NCBI RefSeq assembly: GCF_013391475.1
Contig: NZ_JACBAZ010000011.1
Span: 19,492 to 83,491, forward strand
From: Oceaniferula marina
Lineage (GTDB): Bacteria > Verrucomicrobiota > Verrucomicrobiia > Verrucomicrobiales > Akkermansiaceae
Direction: 5' to 3'
DNA: 64,000 bases
Under the pieces are notes generated by a model. That model saw nothing but the letters and a program-made list of their open reading frames with translations. It made no database searches and was not told the DNA's origin. Positions 27,337 through 36,649 of the stretch are shown here, piece after piece (position 1 is the stretch's first letter; each line of letters begins with the position of its first letter). Made by a program: the position numbers and the translations under genes.

Positions 27337-29001
27337 ATGAGTATGAAATCCATGATGTTTTCGAGGGGCCGCTTTCTTCTTTCTGTGTTCTGTTATTTGG
27401 TGGCGACGGGGCAGTTTGTGTGTGGGCAGCAGGCCGGCATGTTTGATGAATTGGAACCCTTGTTTCCCGACAGTGGGGCTCACAATGGAAAGGCTGAATT
27501 TTCATCGACTGTGCCTCGCGGAGGTGTGGCAGGCGTTCACCTTTTGCTGGATCGCTTAGCCTCGGACTCGGAAGTAACGGTGGAGAGTGCTGGTGCCGTG
27601 GTGATTCAACAACTTCTGCCGGTGGATGTGCAACAGAACACCGGGGTAGAATCGCGGACGGAGTTGCGTGACGGTAAGTTGAACCCGCATGTGATTCGTC
27701 GGGCTCCTTTTCAGGTGTTTGACGCGATTCGGCCGCTGCCTTCCGGGAAAGCCCTGGCCGATGGTTCAGGAAGGTTGTCTTTGCGGCTTGAGTATGCCGT
27801 TCAGCGAGATGCAGAGCCTGGGATAAAAAAAATCCATGTGACCCTGAGGTCCGGTTCATGGAAACAACGTGTCACCTGGAATGTGGACGTGCACCCGGCT
27901 GTTGTGCCTGATGATCAGCCAGGGTACACGAATTGGTTTTCGGTCGCTAATTTGGCAAGCTATCACGGGCATGAGATGTGGAGTGAAGGCCACTGGAAAA
28001 CGATCGCACAAGCTGCAGCGTTGATGCGGGAGCAGCGTCAGACGATGTTTTGGATCCCGTGGGGGGATTTTATCGCGCTTGATTCGGACGGGAAGCTGGC
28101 TGTTGATCAAAAGCGGCTGGATCGTTTTGCTGGTTTATTTTTGAAGTTGGGGTTTGAGCAGGTTGAACTTGGTCATTTGGCACATCGTGAGAATGGTGCC
28201 TGGGGTGCCAAGCATTTGGTGACTTCGCTTGGGAAATTGAGAGTGGATTCGGACGAGGGAAAGAAACTGCTTTTGGATCAGTTGGCGATCATTCGCCGTT
28301 TTGTCCTGCGTCACAAGTTACATGATCGAGTGTTTCAGCATATCAGTGACGAACCGCTTTCTGCGCATGCCGCCGATTATGTGATGGTCGCCAAGATGGT
28401 GCATGAGCACTTGCCTGAAGCTCCAGTATTTGATGCCATTCATTGCACGGATGAACTGGTGGGTGCGGTGGATGTTTGGTGCCCGCAACTGGATATTTAT
28501 TATCGTCATCGTGCCTTTTTCCAGGAGCGAATGAAGGCGGGTGAGCAGGTTTGGATTTATACTTGTTTGTCACCTGGAGGCGCTGCCCTGAATCGGTTAT
28601 TGGATCAGGAACGAACCCGCTGTGTGTTGCTTTCCTGGTTGTTGATGAAGGACGGCTTGTCCGGATATTTGCACTGGGGACTGAACCATTACCGCAAGGG
28701 GAATGACCCATTCAAGGAGACCTCACCTCAGTTTGATGATAAGCCGGGGCCTTCACGTAATTTCCTACCTCCCGGTGACAGTCATGTGGCGTATCCGGAT
28801 GGTAGCCATCTTCTATCGTCTGTTCGCCTATGCGCGCATCGAATCGGTATGGAGGATGCGGCATTGATCGGGGGAATGCTCAGCCAAAAGGATCAAAGCG
28901 AAATGGTATCGAAATTGATACTTGAGCCACGGAAGCACGAGCTCGATGTGCAAGCTTACCGAAATGCTCGCAAAGAATTGTTGGATAGGACCTCGCCTTG
29001 A
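27337..29001 (+). CDS. Secreted DUF4091/GH123-like protein
   Basis: A signal peptide (about residues 1-30, ending FVCG) is followed by an N-terminal beta-sandwich and a barrel-like domain of the DUF4091 / glycoside hydrolase 123 type. Characteristic segments are HISDEPLSAHAADYVMVAK with a candidate acid pair (Asp-Glu), VDVWCPQLDIYY, QVWIYTCLSPGG and SGYLHWGLNHYRKGNDPF. GH123 enzymes release N-acetylgalactosamine from glycans, but DUF4091 members are mostly uncharacterised, so only a glycosidase-like role is claimed. Length 554 aa. Convergent with the regulator at 29066-30256. Confidence 0.75.
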   Translation: MSMKSMMFSRGRFLLSVFCYLVATGQFVCGQQAGMFDELEPLFPDSGAHNGKAEFSSTVPRGGVAGVHLLLDRLASDSEVTVESAGAVVIQQLLPVDVQQNTGVESRTELRDGKLNPHVIRRAPFQVFDAIRPLPSGKALADGSGRLSLRLEYAVQRDAEPGIKKIHVTLRSGSWKQRVTWNVDVHPAVVPDDQPGYTNWFSVANLASYHGHEMWSEGHWKTIAQAAALMREQRQTMFWIPWGDFIALDSDGKLAVDQKRLDRFAGLFLKLGFEQVELGHLAHRENGAWGAKHLVTSLGKLRVDSDEGKKLLLDQLAIIRRFVLRHKLHDRVFQHISDEPLSAHAADYVMVAKMVHEHLPEAPVFDAIHCTDELVGAVDVWCPQLDIYYRHRAFFQERMKAGEQVWIYTCLSPGGAALNRLLDQERTRCVLLSWLLMKDGLSGYLHWGLNHYRKGNDPFKETSPQFDDKPGPSRNFLPPGDSHVAYPDGSHLLSSVRLCAHRIGMEDAALIGGMLSQKDQSEMVSKLILEPRKHELDVQAYRNARKELLDRTSP

Positions 29002-29065
29002 TCCCGGCATGTTTGCTCACCTCCTGAAACATCATGTGTTGTTTTCAGACCGCAGCGGATGCGTA

Positions 29066-30256
29066 TTATTTCAATAGTGCTCGATAGGCTGTTGGAGACA
29101 TCCCTTGATGGCGCTGAAAAAAGCGTGATAGGTCTTCTGGGGTTTGGAAATTCATTTGATATCCGATTTCCTGAATATGGAGTTCGCTATTGGCCAGCAT
29201 GCTGCGGATCTGATTCATGCGAACATTGTCGATTTCTTCTTTAGCCGTGTGGCCCATGATTTTTTTGAAGCGTTGTCGAAAACCCGTGTAAGACATCCCG
29301 AATTGGGCGCTTAAATCGGCAATGTTCACTGGGCCTTTGGCCGCATGCTTGTGGATGTAACTGACGGCTTTGGCGATGGAGTCATCCTTGAATGAGAGCA
29401 TGTTGCTCGATTCCCGTTCTGTGATGCCTCCAACAGGGAGCATGATGTCCTGGCCGGGTGCCTGAGCTGTTATCATTTGGTGCATCAATTTGGCCGCTTG
29501 ATAGCCAATACGTTCGTTCGGGTAATGGATGCTGGTGATGGGCGGTCTGGCTGACTGGCAGAATGGGGAGCTGTCACCCACGCCGACGACGGCCCAATCC
29601 TGGGGGACCTGGATATTCATCTGTTCCGCGACTTTCAGGAGGTTCATGGCAGCCATGTCATCCCGGGTGAGAATTCCGATGGGTTTTGTCGTGTTGACAA
29701 GTTGATCCTTCATTCGTTGTTGGATTTCTTTCCAACGTTGTTTTCCCTTGGTTTGGCTAATCGGAACATCGACGGTGAAGCAACTGCGCCCTCTGCGTTC
29801 GAGTTCTTTTTGAAATCCATTTTGGCGGAGGTTGGAATAATGGCGGGTGGAATCGCCAACGTAGCAAAAATGATTCAACCCTCGAGAGATCAAGTAGTCA
29901 GCTGCGACTTTTCCAATTTCTTCGTTATCAGGAAGAACGTTGGGTAGAGAGGGGATCCTCGTTTCAGCGCTCAGGTTGATGATTTGAATGCCTCGTTTTT
30001 TCCATGCTGCATGTTCGTCTTCAGAGCAACGGAAAACAATCAGTCCATCGCCTTGCCATGAGTCGTCGATGTTGACGGGTTCGAGTTCGTGATCAGAATA
30101 CACTGGGATATCCATGTGCCAGGTGAGATTGTATTCTCTGACAAACTGTAGAATCCCCCGGATGATGGCGTCGCCGTATTTACTCCATTCCGGAACTCGT
30201 AAGCCAATGCGCAGAACATCATGGTGGTGGGGCTGAGTTTTCACAGGGGCGTTCAT
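29066..30256 (-). CDS. XylR-type regulator: sugar-binding domain plus AraC HTH
   Basis: The N-terminal two-thirds (about residues 15-280) form a LacI/periplasmic-binding-protein-like sensor (LRIGLRVPEWSKYGDAIIRGI, PQDWAVVGVGDSSPFCQSARPPITSIHYPNERIG). The C-terminal 100 residues form an AraC double HTH (VNIADLSAQFGMSYTGFRQRF, LHIQEIGYQMNFQTPEDLSRFF). This XylR architecture usually activates pentose or other sugar genes on binding the sugar. The frame opens at 30295; ATG 30256 starts nearer the conserved region. It faces the GH123-like gene and is separated from the DapA-like gene by a long non-coding stretch, so it may control either; the xylose operon 7 kb away is another candidate target. 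Confidence 0.88.
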   Translation of the reverse strand: MNAPVKTQPHHHDVLRIGLRVPEWSKYGDAIIRGILQFVREYNLTWHMDIPVYSDHELEPVNIDDSWQGDGLIVFRCSEDEHAAWKKRGIQIINLSAETRIPSLPNVLPDNEEIGKVAADYLISRGLNHFCYVGDSTRHYSNLRQNGFQKELERRGRSCFTVDVPISQTKGKQRWKEIQQRMKDQLVNTTKPIGILTRDDMAAMNLLKVAEQMNIQVPQDWAVVGVGDSSPFCQSARPPITSIHYPNERIGYQAAKLMHQMITAQAPGQDIMLPVGGITERESSNMLSFKDDSIAKAVSYIHKHAAKGPVNIADLSAQFGMSYTGFRQRFKKIMGHTAKEEIDNVRMNQIRSMLANSELHIQEIGYQMNFQTPEDLSRFFQRHQGMSPTAYRALLK

Positions 30257-30380
30257 AATGGGAGAGTGGGTGGAGGTCAACGGGCTTTGTCCCAAGGCTC
30301 GGCTTATGCGCTAGTCTGATTGGTGCTGATATTAAATGGGAGGAATAGTTTCGTCGAGCACAGTGATGCCGCTTTATACT

Positions 30381-30408
30381 GGGCTAAACCGAATGCACCC
30401 GTTTAAGA
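30381..30408 (+). repeat. Left arm of a 28-bp inverted repeat
   Basis: This arm (ending CACCCGTTTAAG) matches the reverse complement of 30653-30680 at about 24 of 28 positions. The shared cores are CCGAATG and CACCCGTTTAAG. The two arms could be the ends of a small transposon-like element or the closing stem of a structured RNA. Confidence 0.7.
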
Positions 30409-30652
30409 GCGGGATGCGTCGAATCGCAACGCCCAAACGCATGCAACTTTCTCGTGTTTGTTAGTGCAGAAAACCCGATCGTGGGCGAAGCTTGGTTGTA
30501 AAAAAACAACACCCTTCCCGACCGGGTACTCCGTGCTGCTTTGTGGCCGGCCGAAGACCTAAATGCACTCGCTGGTTACAGAAGCCGAGGCAAGCGTATT
30601 ATTGAGTATTTCCGTAGCGATAACCCACCCTGCAAAACCCTCGACCTATGTG

Positions 30653-30680
30653 CTTAAACGGGTGCCATTCGGGCTAGGCC
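30653..30680 (-). repeat. Right arm of the 28-bp inverted repeat
   Basis: Partner of 30381-30408, with CTTAAACGGGTG at its inner end and CATTCGGGCTAGG outward. No clear target-site duplication is seen next to either arm. Confidence 0.7.
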
Positions 30681-30742
30681 ATTGTCAAAACACAAGGGAG
30701 TGCCGTTGAATCCGTCAAGACGCGGGTGCTATGATGTCTCGC

Positions 30743-31684
30743 ATGAGCAACATATTCTCTGGAACCATTCCCGCACTGATGACCCCCTGCGATGCCGAGG
30801 GGACTCCTGATTTTAACGCCTTGGTTGAGACCGCAAAGTGGTTGATTGAGTCCGGTATGGACTCGGTCGTCTATTGCGGATCGATGGGCGACTGGCCATT
30901 GCTTTCTGAACAACAACGCCAAGATGGAGTGAAGGCTCTGGTGGATGCCGGAATCAAAACCATTGTGGGGACAGGAGCTCAGAACACCCGTTTTGCTGCC
31001 GCGCATGCTGCCCACGCCCGCGAGGTGGGGGCTCATGGTTTAATGGTGATTCCACGTGTGTTATCGCGTGGATTGTCACCGGCGGCACAATACAATCATT
31101 TTACAGCCATTCTGGAAGCCGGGGGCCCTGACCTGCCAGCTGTGATTTACAATTCGCCATACTATGGTTTCGAAACCAAGGCCGATTTGTTTTTCAAATT
31201 ACGCGAGCGTTATACTCAATTGATTGGCTTCAAGGAGTTTGGTGGTTCTGACTCACTGACCTATGCTGCTGAACATATCACCAGTGGAAATGATGCACTG
31301 ACTTTGATGGTTGGAGTCGATACCCAGGCCTATCATGGATTTGTCAATTGTGGGGCTGGAGGTGCGATCACCGGTGTTGGGAATGCCCTGCCACGTGAGG
31401 TTTTGCATATGGTTGACCTTTGTCAACGCGCTGCAGGCGGGGATGCTGCTGCCCGTGTGTATGCACAGCAGTTGAGTGAGGCCATGAATGTGCTTTCCAC
31501 CTTCGATGAAGGTCCTGATCTGGTGCTTTATTATAAGCATTTGATGGTGCTTGAAGGGCATGCTGCGTATGTCCATCACATCAACCCGGATGATTGTTTA
31601 AGTCCGTCACAGAAGGCCCATCTGGAATCCCAGCATGCTCTGTTCCGCCAGTGGTGGAGTTCATGGGAAGGCCGTAAGGCCTGA
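30743..31684 (+). CDS. DapA/NanA-superfamily aldolase
   Basis: Class I (Schiff base) lyase or dehydratase of the dihydrodipicolinate synthase/N-acetylneuraminate lyase family. The TIM barrel has GSMGDWPLLSEQQRQ in place of the usual GTTGE loop, Tyr136 in VIYNSPYYG and the Schiff-base Lys164 in LIGFKEFGG. The GSMGD variant and the context (sugar regulator, GH123-like gene) favour a sugar-acid or keto-acid aldolase over lysine biosynthesis; the reaction is not determined. ATG 30743 (MSNIFSGTIPALMTP) starts at the family position; upstream ATGs at 30731 and 30734 are less likely. Two hairpins follow the stop. Confidence 0.88.
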   Translation: MSNIFSGTIPALMTPCDAEGTPDFNALVETAKWLIESGMDSVVYCGSMGDWPLLSEQQRQDGVKALVDAGIKTIVGTGAQNTRFAAAHAAHAREVGAHGLMVIPRVLSRGLSPAAQYNHFTAILEAGGPDLPAVIYNSPYYGFETKADLFFKLRERYTQLIGFKEFGGSDSLTYAAEHITSGNDALTLMVGVDTQAYHGFVNCGAGGAITGVGNALPREVLHMVDLCQRAAGGDAAARVYAQQLSEAMNVLSTFDEGPDLVLYYKHLMVLEGHAAYVHHINPDDCLSPSQKAHLESQHALFRQWWSSWEGRKA

Positions 31685-31686
31685 AG

Positions 31687-31723
31687 CGCTTGAGCTTTTT
31701 TATTAAGCTGCTCAAGCGATTTT
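31687..31723 (+). terminator. Hairpin directly after the DapA-like gene
   Basis: CGCTTGAGC (31687-31695) pairs perfectly with GCTCAAGCG (31710-31718), followed by ATTTT. A plausible first terminator. Confidence 0.65.
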
Positions 31724-31730
31724 CGGTTTC

Positions 31731-31757
31731 AGCCCTCCTTGTATGGGGAGGGCTTTT
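31731..31757 (+). terminator. Second rho-independent terminator
   Basis: AGCCCTCC (31731-31738) pairs with GGAGGGCT (31747-31754) over an 8-nt loop and is followed by TTTT and a T-rich tail. Together with the hairpin just upstream it should stop nearly all read-through. Confidence 0.8.
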
Positions 31758-32102
31758 ATTTTGTTCGTTTCCGGAGCTGAGCATAACCGGTATTCGAAAA
31801 TCCGGCGGGAGCTGCCTTTGATCCCATGGCCTGAAGGGGGGAAATAGATCCTTCTCAGCAGATGACGTTCGATCCCGAATTGCGCTTGCTGTTTTGTCCT
31901 TGAGTGAATATGAATAAGATATGAGTTGTTCGGGGATAACTTATCTAAATTGATCATAACTCACTTAAAATAAGTTTTTAAAGGTCATTTTAATTATCCG
32001 AATAAAGTCTGAGTATCTTGTGAATAAGTTTGGCGTCCAGCTGGGTTAGCTAAGATATTTTCTATCATTGCCTCGTTAGCGGATTGTCTCTTAGACTGAG
32101 TC
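31758..32102. other. AT-rich intergenic region upstream of the NhaC gene
   Basis: After the terminators no ORF is credible. From about 31900 to 32050 the sequence is strongly AT-rich, with three copies of a (G/A)AATAAG word near 31912, 31968 and 32021. It probably holds the promoter of the antiporter gene; no single -35/-10 pair stands out enough to call. Confidence 0.4.
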
Positions 32103-33719
32103 GTGTGCAAAAATGCTGAAAATAGCCGCCGGCTGTGGCTTGTTCTCTGTATGCTCGGGATGGGCATCATGATGGGGGCTGGCTTGTTGGATCATGGGGG
32201 AGCCGCCAGAGTGTTGGCTCCTGTGGGGGTGGCTTTGCTGACGCTCGTGTTGATGAAGCACGCGGTGTGGGGATTGATGGCTGGGAGCCTGGCAGCTTGT
32301 TTGCTTTTACAGGACGGACATTTGGGCTTGGCGGTGAAGCAAGTAATGGAAACGCATTTTTTCCCCTCGTTTCAAGGTTCGTGGCGAGTCGGTGCGATTT
32401 TATTCACCTTGGTGTTGGGTTCGTTTACCGTGTTGATTGAGCGGGGTGGAGGCTTCGATACCCTGGCGAGGAAATACCTTTTATCGAATGAGAAGCACTC
32501 TGGGCGGCGTTTGCAGATAGCGACCGGAGTGTTGGGTCTGTTTTGTTTTTTTGATGGTCTGGCAAACAGCCTGCTCATTGGTCGGGTGACCCGGCCTTTG
32601 GCTGATCGAGTGGGGGTTGCTCGGGCGAAGATGGCTTATCTTGTGGATAGCACGAGTAGCTCGATTGCCTGCATTGCCTTTATTTCTACTTGGATTGCAA
32701 CCCAGCTGAGTTTGATTCAGCAATCGATTGAACCCTTTGCGATCGACTCTTCTGCGTATGCTTTGTTTTTTGCTTCGGTTCCAAGGAATTATTATTGTTG
32801 GTTCACCTTGGTCTTACTTGCAGCCGTTGTCTGGCGTGGTTGGGATATCGGGCCGATGAAGCAAAGTCAGGCTAAGGCTCAGCCAGCCCAATCTTTACAA
32901 GATCCGGGAGGATGTGAAGATTCGCGCGATGCGGCCCCGGTTTGGACGGCATTAGTTCCGATCGGCGTTCTGGCTATGGCCATTCCGGTGCTGTTTTATC
33001 TCTGGGAAACGCAGCCTCTGTTTCCGGTGACGGGTGAGAAGCTTGCGAATGCCTTTAGTGGTGGTGCTGGACCTTATGCCATGACGCTGGGCAGTGTGGT
33101 TGGCTTGCTGGCGGCGGCCCTTTGTTTTCCGAAACGTGGGCAAGGTGAGCTTGTGTCTGCAGTGAGTCATGGGGCTGCGAGTATGCTCGGGCCTTTGTTG
33201 ATTCTTGTTATGGCCTGGACGTTTGGTAGCACGCTGAGCGAACTGGGAACTGCAGCTTGGATTGCCTCGGCGATGGGGGATTCGGTAGATCTACGGATGT
33301 ATCCTGCGGCTGTCTTTTTAACCGGAGCTTTGGTGAGTTTTGCCACCGGGAGTTCATGGGGCACGATGGCATTGATGATGCCGATTGCCTTGCCTGCGTA
33401 TTTGGGAGTGGCGGGGGATAATCCAGAATTGTTGTCGGCGGTGATTGGGGCGGTCTTTAGTGGAGCGGTCTTTGGCGACCACTGTAGCCCTTTTAGTGAC
33501 ACCACCATCGTCAGTGCTTTTTCCTGTGGGGTTTCGGCCAAGGAGCATGTGTTGACTCAATTACCATATGCTGGCTTGGCAGCCTTGGTGGCTTTGCTGA
33601 TCGGATATGGGGGCTTGGCTCTCAACATGGCTGCGTGGGTGAATCTTCTGATCGGAGCGGCGGTCTTGGTTAGCTTGGTTGTCTGGAGCAGCTCACGGAA
33701 TAAAAGTGATGCTGGGTGA
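32103..33719 (+). CDS. NhaC-family Na+/H+ antiporter
   Basis: Integral membrane protein of 538 residues with about 12 hydrophobic segments. The family blocks are present: LVDSTSSSIACIAFISTWIA in the middle and the hallmark FGDHCSPFSDTTIVSAF in the C-terminal half, with ATGSSWGTMALMMPIALP. Members exchange Na+ for H+ or organic solutes such as lactate/malate, so the substrate is open. The only start giving a complete first membrane segment is GTG 32103. The following gene starts 53 bp after the stop. Confidence 0.88.
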   Translation: MCKNAENSRRLWLVLCMLGMGIMMGAGLLDHGGAARVLAPVGVALLTLVLMKHAVWGLMAGSLAACLLLQDGHLGLAVKQVMETHFFPSFQGSWRVGAILFTLVLGSFTVLIERGGGFDTLARKYLLSNEKHSGRRLQIATGVLGLFCFFDGLANSLLIGRVTRPLADRVGVARAKMAYLVDSTSSSIACIAFISTWIATQLSLIQQSIEPFAIDSSAYALFFASVPRNYYCWFTLVLLAAVVWRGWDIGPMKQSQAKAQPAQSLQDPGGCEDSRDAAPVWTALVPIGVLAMAIPVLFYLWETQPLFPVTGEKLANAFSGGAGPYAMTLGSVVGLLAAALCFPKRGQGELVSAVSHGAASMLGPLLILVMAWTFGSTLSELGTAAWIASAMGDSVDLRMYPAAVFLTGALVSFATGSSWGTMALMMPIALPAYLGVAGDNPELLSAVIGAVFSGAVFGDHCSPFSDTTIVSAFSCGVSAKEHVLTQLPYAGLAALVALLIGYGGLALNMAAWVNLLIGAAVLVSLVVWSSSRNKSDAG

Positions 33720-33771
33720 GCTGTATAAGCTTTGCCCTTGAGCTACTGGACCCAGACGATATATCCACTGC

Positions 33772-35850
33772 ATGAAAGAAGCTCAGGAACGCTTGATTGA
33801 TGCTGTGACCGACGGCTGGACGGACGAAGAGCACCGGCTGATGGCCCGAGAGTGGTTCGTGGGAAAAACGGACACAATGGATGTGTCCGGATTGGATGCC
33901 GTGGCTGAGAGGCTCGAGCAACGTCGGTCCCGGTCAAGCAGGTTGTTGGTGGGTGTAGCAGGTCTAGTGGTGGTAGTGTGTATGTGGCTTATTGTATCCG
34001 AGGGCTATCGAACGGTGAAGATGGTGCAAAAGCAAAGATTCCTCTTGGGGGGTGTTTGGAGTGACCACAGTGCGGCTCGGTCGGCCGATTTTGGCGAAGG
34101 CTTGTCAGCTGAAGACCAATTACTGCTCTTTGGTGATCCTTTGGGGGTGAAGGCGTCGGACCGTTGGGTGGCCTTGTGGGAATCGGACCCGAAGAATCCA
34201 GCCTATTATGTGGAGTATGCCATGGCCTATGGCACAGATTATGACCGCTTACCCAAGGATTTTCTCAGCGTCACTAACAAAATTGACCCAGGCAATGGCT
34301 GGTATGAAGTGGTGGCTGCCGGGTATTTATCGGATGGTGCGGTCAAGTCGCGGCCGAAGCCCAGCGGCAGAGGGGCAAGTGGACATCGGTCGAAGAAAGA
34401 GCGAACGGAAGAACGGATACGAAAAAAGAATTTAAAAACCGAGTGGGATGTCTTGGATCAATCCAAGGTGGACCAGGTGCTCGCGCTGTTGAAATCGGCA
34501 TCGGATAAGGAGCGTTTTACCTCGCATCAAGAAGAGCTGTTGTTGGCCCGAATCCGCCTGCTTCCGAAGGCGGTGGATATGGTTTCAAATTTACACCGAG
34601 TTGCCTATATGGCCGACACTCCGATTCATGGATTCAAAATCATGAGAGTGGCGGAAGTGATTGCAGCCGAGGCTTACCGTTGTGAGTTGGAAAAGGATCG
34701 AGAGGCGTTGAAAGCGTTGGTGCCATTGTGGGATGACTGGGTGAGTCACATGAATGCGTCCTCGTTATTTCTCGTTGACTCCTTGATAGCGAAAGCATGT
34801 TTGAGTGTTCCATTGGTGAACATGCGGGTGGCTGCAGAGGCTTGTGATTTGCCGGACGTCGCTGACCGGATGCATCAAATCCAAGAAGCCATGAATGATT
34901 GGTTTAGGATTCGTGAATCGGAGGAAAACGATGAGAGTCGGGATTTTATTTTGAGAAAGGCGGGGACGCTCCAATCTTACAGTTTGGGCGCAGTTTCTAA
35001 ACAGGCAAAAAAGCCGCGGGTATTGACGAATGAGGATTTGAAGCCTGGTCGGATGACAGATCACAGTTTTGCAGGACGATTGATGTCGGTGGTCGCATGC
35101 TTGCTCTGCTTGTTGTTGGGCTTGGGGGTTTGGGCATATCGGTTCCGATATGGGGCGTTTGTGCGGGAAATATCCAGGAGGATGGCAGGAGTCTTGAATA
35201 CGCATGATTGGTGCTGGATTCTAGGAGGAGGTGTGATGCTACCTTGGTTCTATTACGGTTGGGTCTTGTTTTATTCTCCATGCAGTGCCTGGAACGAAGG
35301 CGCGGGGATGACGTTTTATCTGCAGCCTGCCGGGCAGTTTGTGGCCATGCTCCTTATGATGACTTTTAGCAGCATGGTGTTGATCCGCTGGCGGCTAAGC
35401 AAGTCCCTTGCGTTTATGCATTTTACTCCGAAGTGGGTTGCATGGATTCCTGCCATATTGTGTGTCTTGCTGGTTCCAATGATCGGGATGATCTTATGGC
35501 AGTGGGGTGGGCATTCTTGGTTGATGTTAGGAATCAATTGGGGTGGAGGAACGGTTGTTCTATGGCTCCTCGTTGTCTTATGTCGCGCCATTTTTGGGAA
35601 AAAGAAAAAAGCGATTGAACGGGTGATGGTTTCCCGGGTGTTTGTTTCTGTTTTTCTCTGGATGTCGTTGATCATGCTTGTGAATATGTGGATCAATCAC
35701 CGTCAGGAACGTTATTGGTTTGGGCAGGATTGGACGATGCAAATGACGGATGAGTCGAATGGTTTCGGTGGCTATGAACATCAAGTGCACCAGCAAATGA
35801 AAAAAGAAATCCAAGAGGTTCTGGATTCGACAAAGACGGTTGAGGAATAA
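33772..35850 (+). CDS. Unrecognised seven-TM protein with large soluble domain
   Basis: I do not recognise this 692-residue protein. The first 50 residues (MKEAQERLIDAVTDGWTDEE and on) look like the N-terminal helical motif of anti-sigma or FecR proteins. A membrane segment follows (about 54-74), then a helical, charged domain of about 350 residues that contains a basic patch near 190-220 (GRGASGHRSKKERTEERIRKK). The C-terminal part has six membrane segments (about 433-455, 480-500, 521-540, 556-580, 584-610, 622-641) and a charged tail. It lies 53 bp after the NhaC gene and 12 bp before the cysteine-cluster gene, so it is probably in one operon with them. Confidence 0.7.
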   Translation: MKEAQERLIDAVTDGWTDEEHRLMAREWFVGKTDTMDVSGLDAVAERLEQRRSRSSRLLVGVAGLVVVVCMWLIVSEGYRTVKMVQKQRFLLGGVWSDHSAARSADFGEGLSAEDQLLLFGDPLGVKASDRWVALWESDPKNPAYYVEYAMAYGTDYDRLPKDFLSVTNKIDPGNGWYEVVAAGYLSDGAVKSRPKPSGRGASGHRSKKERTEERIRKKNLKTEWDVLDQSKVDQVLALLKSASDKERFTSHQEELLLARIRLLPKAVDMVSNLHRVAYMADTPIHGFKIMRVAEVIAAEAYRCELEKDREALKALVPLWDDWVSHMNASSLFLVDSLIAKACLSVPLVNMRVAAEACDLPDVADRMHQIQEAMNDWFRIRESEENDESRDFILRKAGTLQSYSLGAVSKQAKKPRVLTNEDLKPGRMTDHSFAGRLMSVVACLLCLLLGLGVWAYRFRYGAFVREISRRMAGVLNTHDWCWILGGGVMLPWFYYGWVLFYSPCSAWNEGAGMTFYLQPAGQFVAMLLMMTFSSMVLIRWRLSKSLAFMHFTPKWVAWIPAILCVLLVPMIGMILWQWGGHSWLMLGINWGGGTVVLWLLVVLCRAIFGKKKKAIERVMVSRVFVSVFLWMSLIMLVNMWINHRQERYWFGQDWTMQMTDESNGFGGYEHQVHQQMKKEIQEVLDSTKTVEE

Positions 35851-35862
35851 ACCAAAAGAAGA

Positions 35863-36549
35863 ATGGATAACAATTTGAGTGCATACCAGGAGACGGCTGA
35901 GGTTTTGGCTGCCCAGATACGTGAGGCCCAGCTTGATCATGAGGCTTTTGAACAGTGGATTCGACCTTGCTTGTTAGAGTCTTGTCGTGCGACCTGTTGT
36001 CATGACGGTGTGTATCTTTCCAAACAAGAGGCGGACGGAATTGGCCGTTTGCTCGATGAGCATGTTGCTTTTTTTGAACAATGTGGGCTGAGTTTACCGG
36101 ATGAACCGATTCTTAGTGTGCGGGGTGGTGGGGCATTCAAAACTGCTACACGGCAGGCTGAACCCGGAGAGTTGGCCGAGGATTATCCCGCACACTTTCC
36201 CCAAACCCGCTGTGTGTTTCTCGACCGGCAAGGTCGTTGTGGACTCCAGCGCCTTTCGATGGAACAAGGACGTGCGGCTTGGCATGATAAACCTTTGACC
36301 TGCTGGATTCATCCCATTTTGATTCTTCCTGTAACGCGCGAACGCTCGCGCCCATTGGTGACCTTAGTCAGTCCGGAGAATGACCCACAAAAAACGAGTG
36401 CGTATCCGGGGTTTGCATCGTGTACTCATTGTGGTCGGCCCGACAGCTCGGGGGTTCCTGCCCGCGAGGCCTTGGCCCCTGAATTGGAGATGCTCGGGAA
36501 CTTGTCTGGGAGGGATTTGCTTGCAGAGTTGAATGCGGAGTGCATATGA
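35863..36549 (+). CDS. YkgJ-like cysteine-cluster protein
   Basis: Cytoplasmic 228-residue protein with the CLLESCRATCCHDGVYLS motif at about residues 36-53, the CxxxCxxxCC-type metal-binding cluster of the YkgJ/DUF3109 group. Other conserved cysteines are in QTRCVFLDRQGRCGLQ, LTCWIHP and CTHCGRP; such proteins are thought to bind zinc or an iron-sulfur cluster. No enzymatic role is established for the group. It follows the seven-TM protein by 12 bp, suggesting co-transcription. Confidence 0.78.
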   Translation: MDNNLSAYQETAEVLAAQIREAQLDHEAFEQWIRPCLLESCRATCCHDGVYLSKQEADGIGRLLDEHVAFFEQCGLSLPDEPILSVRGGGAFKTATRQAEPGELAEDYPAHFPQTRCVFLDRQGRCGLQRLSMEQGRAAWHDKPLTCWIHPILILPVTRERSRPLVTLVSPENDPQKTSAYPGFASCTHCGRPDSSGVPAREALAPELEMLGNLSGRDLLAELNAECI

Positions 36550-36573
36550 GCCAAGCAGAACCGATCTCACGGC

Positions 36574-36610
36574 ATAAAAAACGAGCCCCGGATCGATCTC
36601 CGAGGCTCGT
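36574..36610 (-). terminator. Rho-independent terminator of the xylose operon
   Basis: On the minus strand a GC-rich hairpin with arms ACGAGCCTCGG and CCGGGGCTCGT (36610-36581, one mismatch) is followed by a T-run (A-run on the plus strand, 36576-36581). It lies 40 bp after the last gene of the operon. It has no T-run in the plus direction. Confidence 0.8.
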
Positions 36611-36649
36611 GTAAAAGCTTGTGGGGGCTTTTGATGAATGTTTGCCCTT

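Larger units (their letters stand above)
30296..30742. other. Non-coding stretch with a 300-bp segment bounded by inverted repeats
   Basis: No ORF here has coding character. The central 300 bp (30381-30680) are bounded by a 28-bp imperfect inverted repeat and contain smaller hairpins: ATGCGT..ACGCAT at about 30413-30442 and GTTGT..ACAAC at about 30494-30512. The short remainder next to the DapA-like gene should carry its promoter. I do not recognise a known RNA family. Confidence 0.6.

Noticed and set aside
30381..30680. tmRNA, RNase P RNA or 6S RNA
   Set aside because: Ends pair, but none of the conserved cores (tRNA-like T-arm and CCA, RNase P core motifs) was found.
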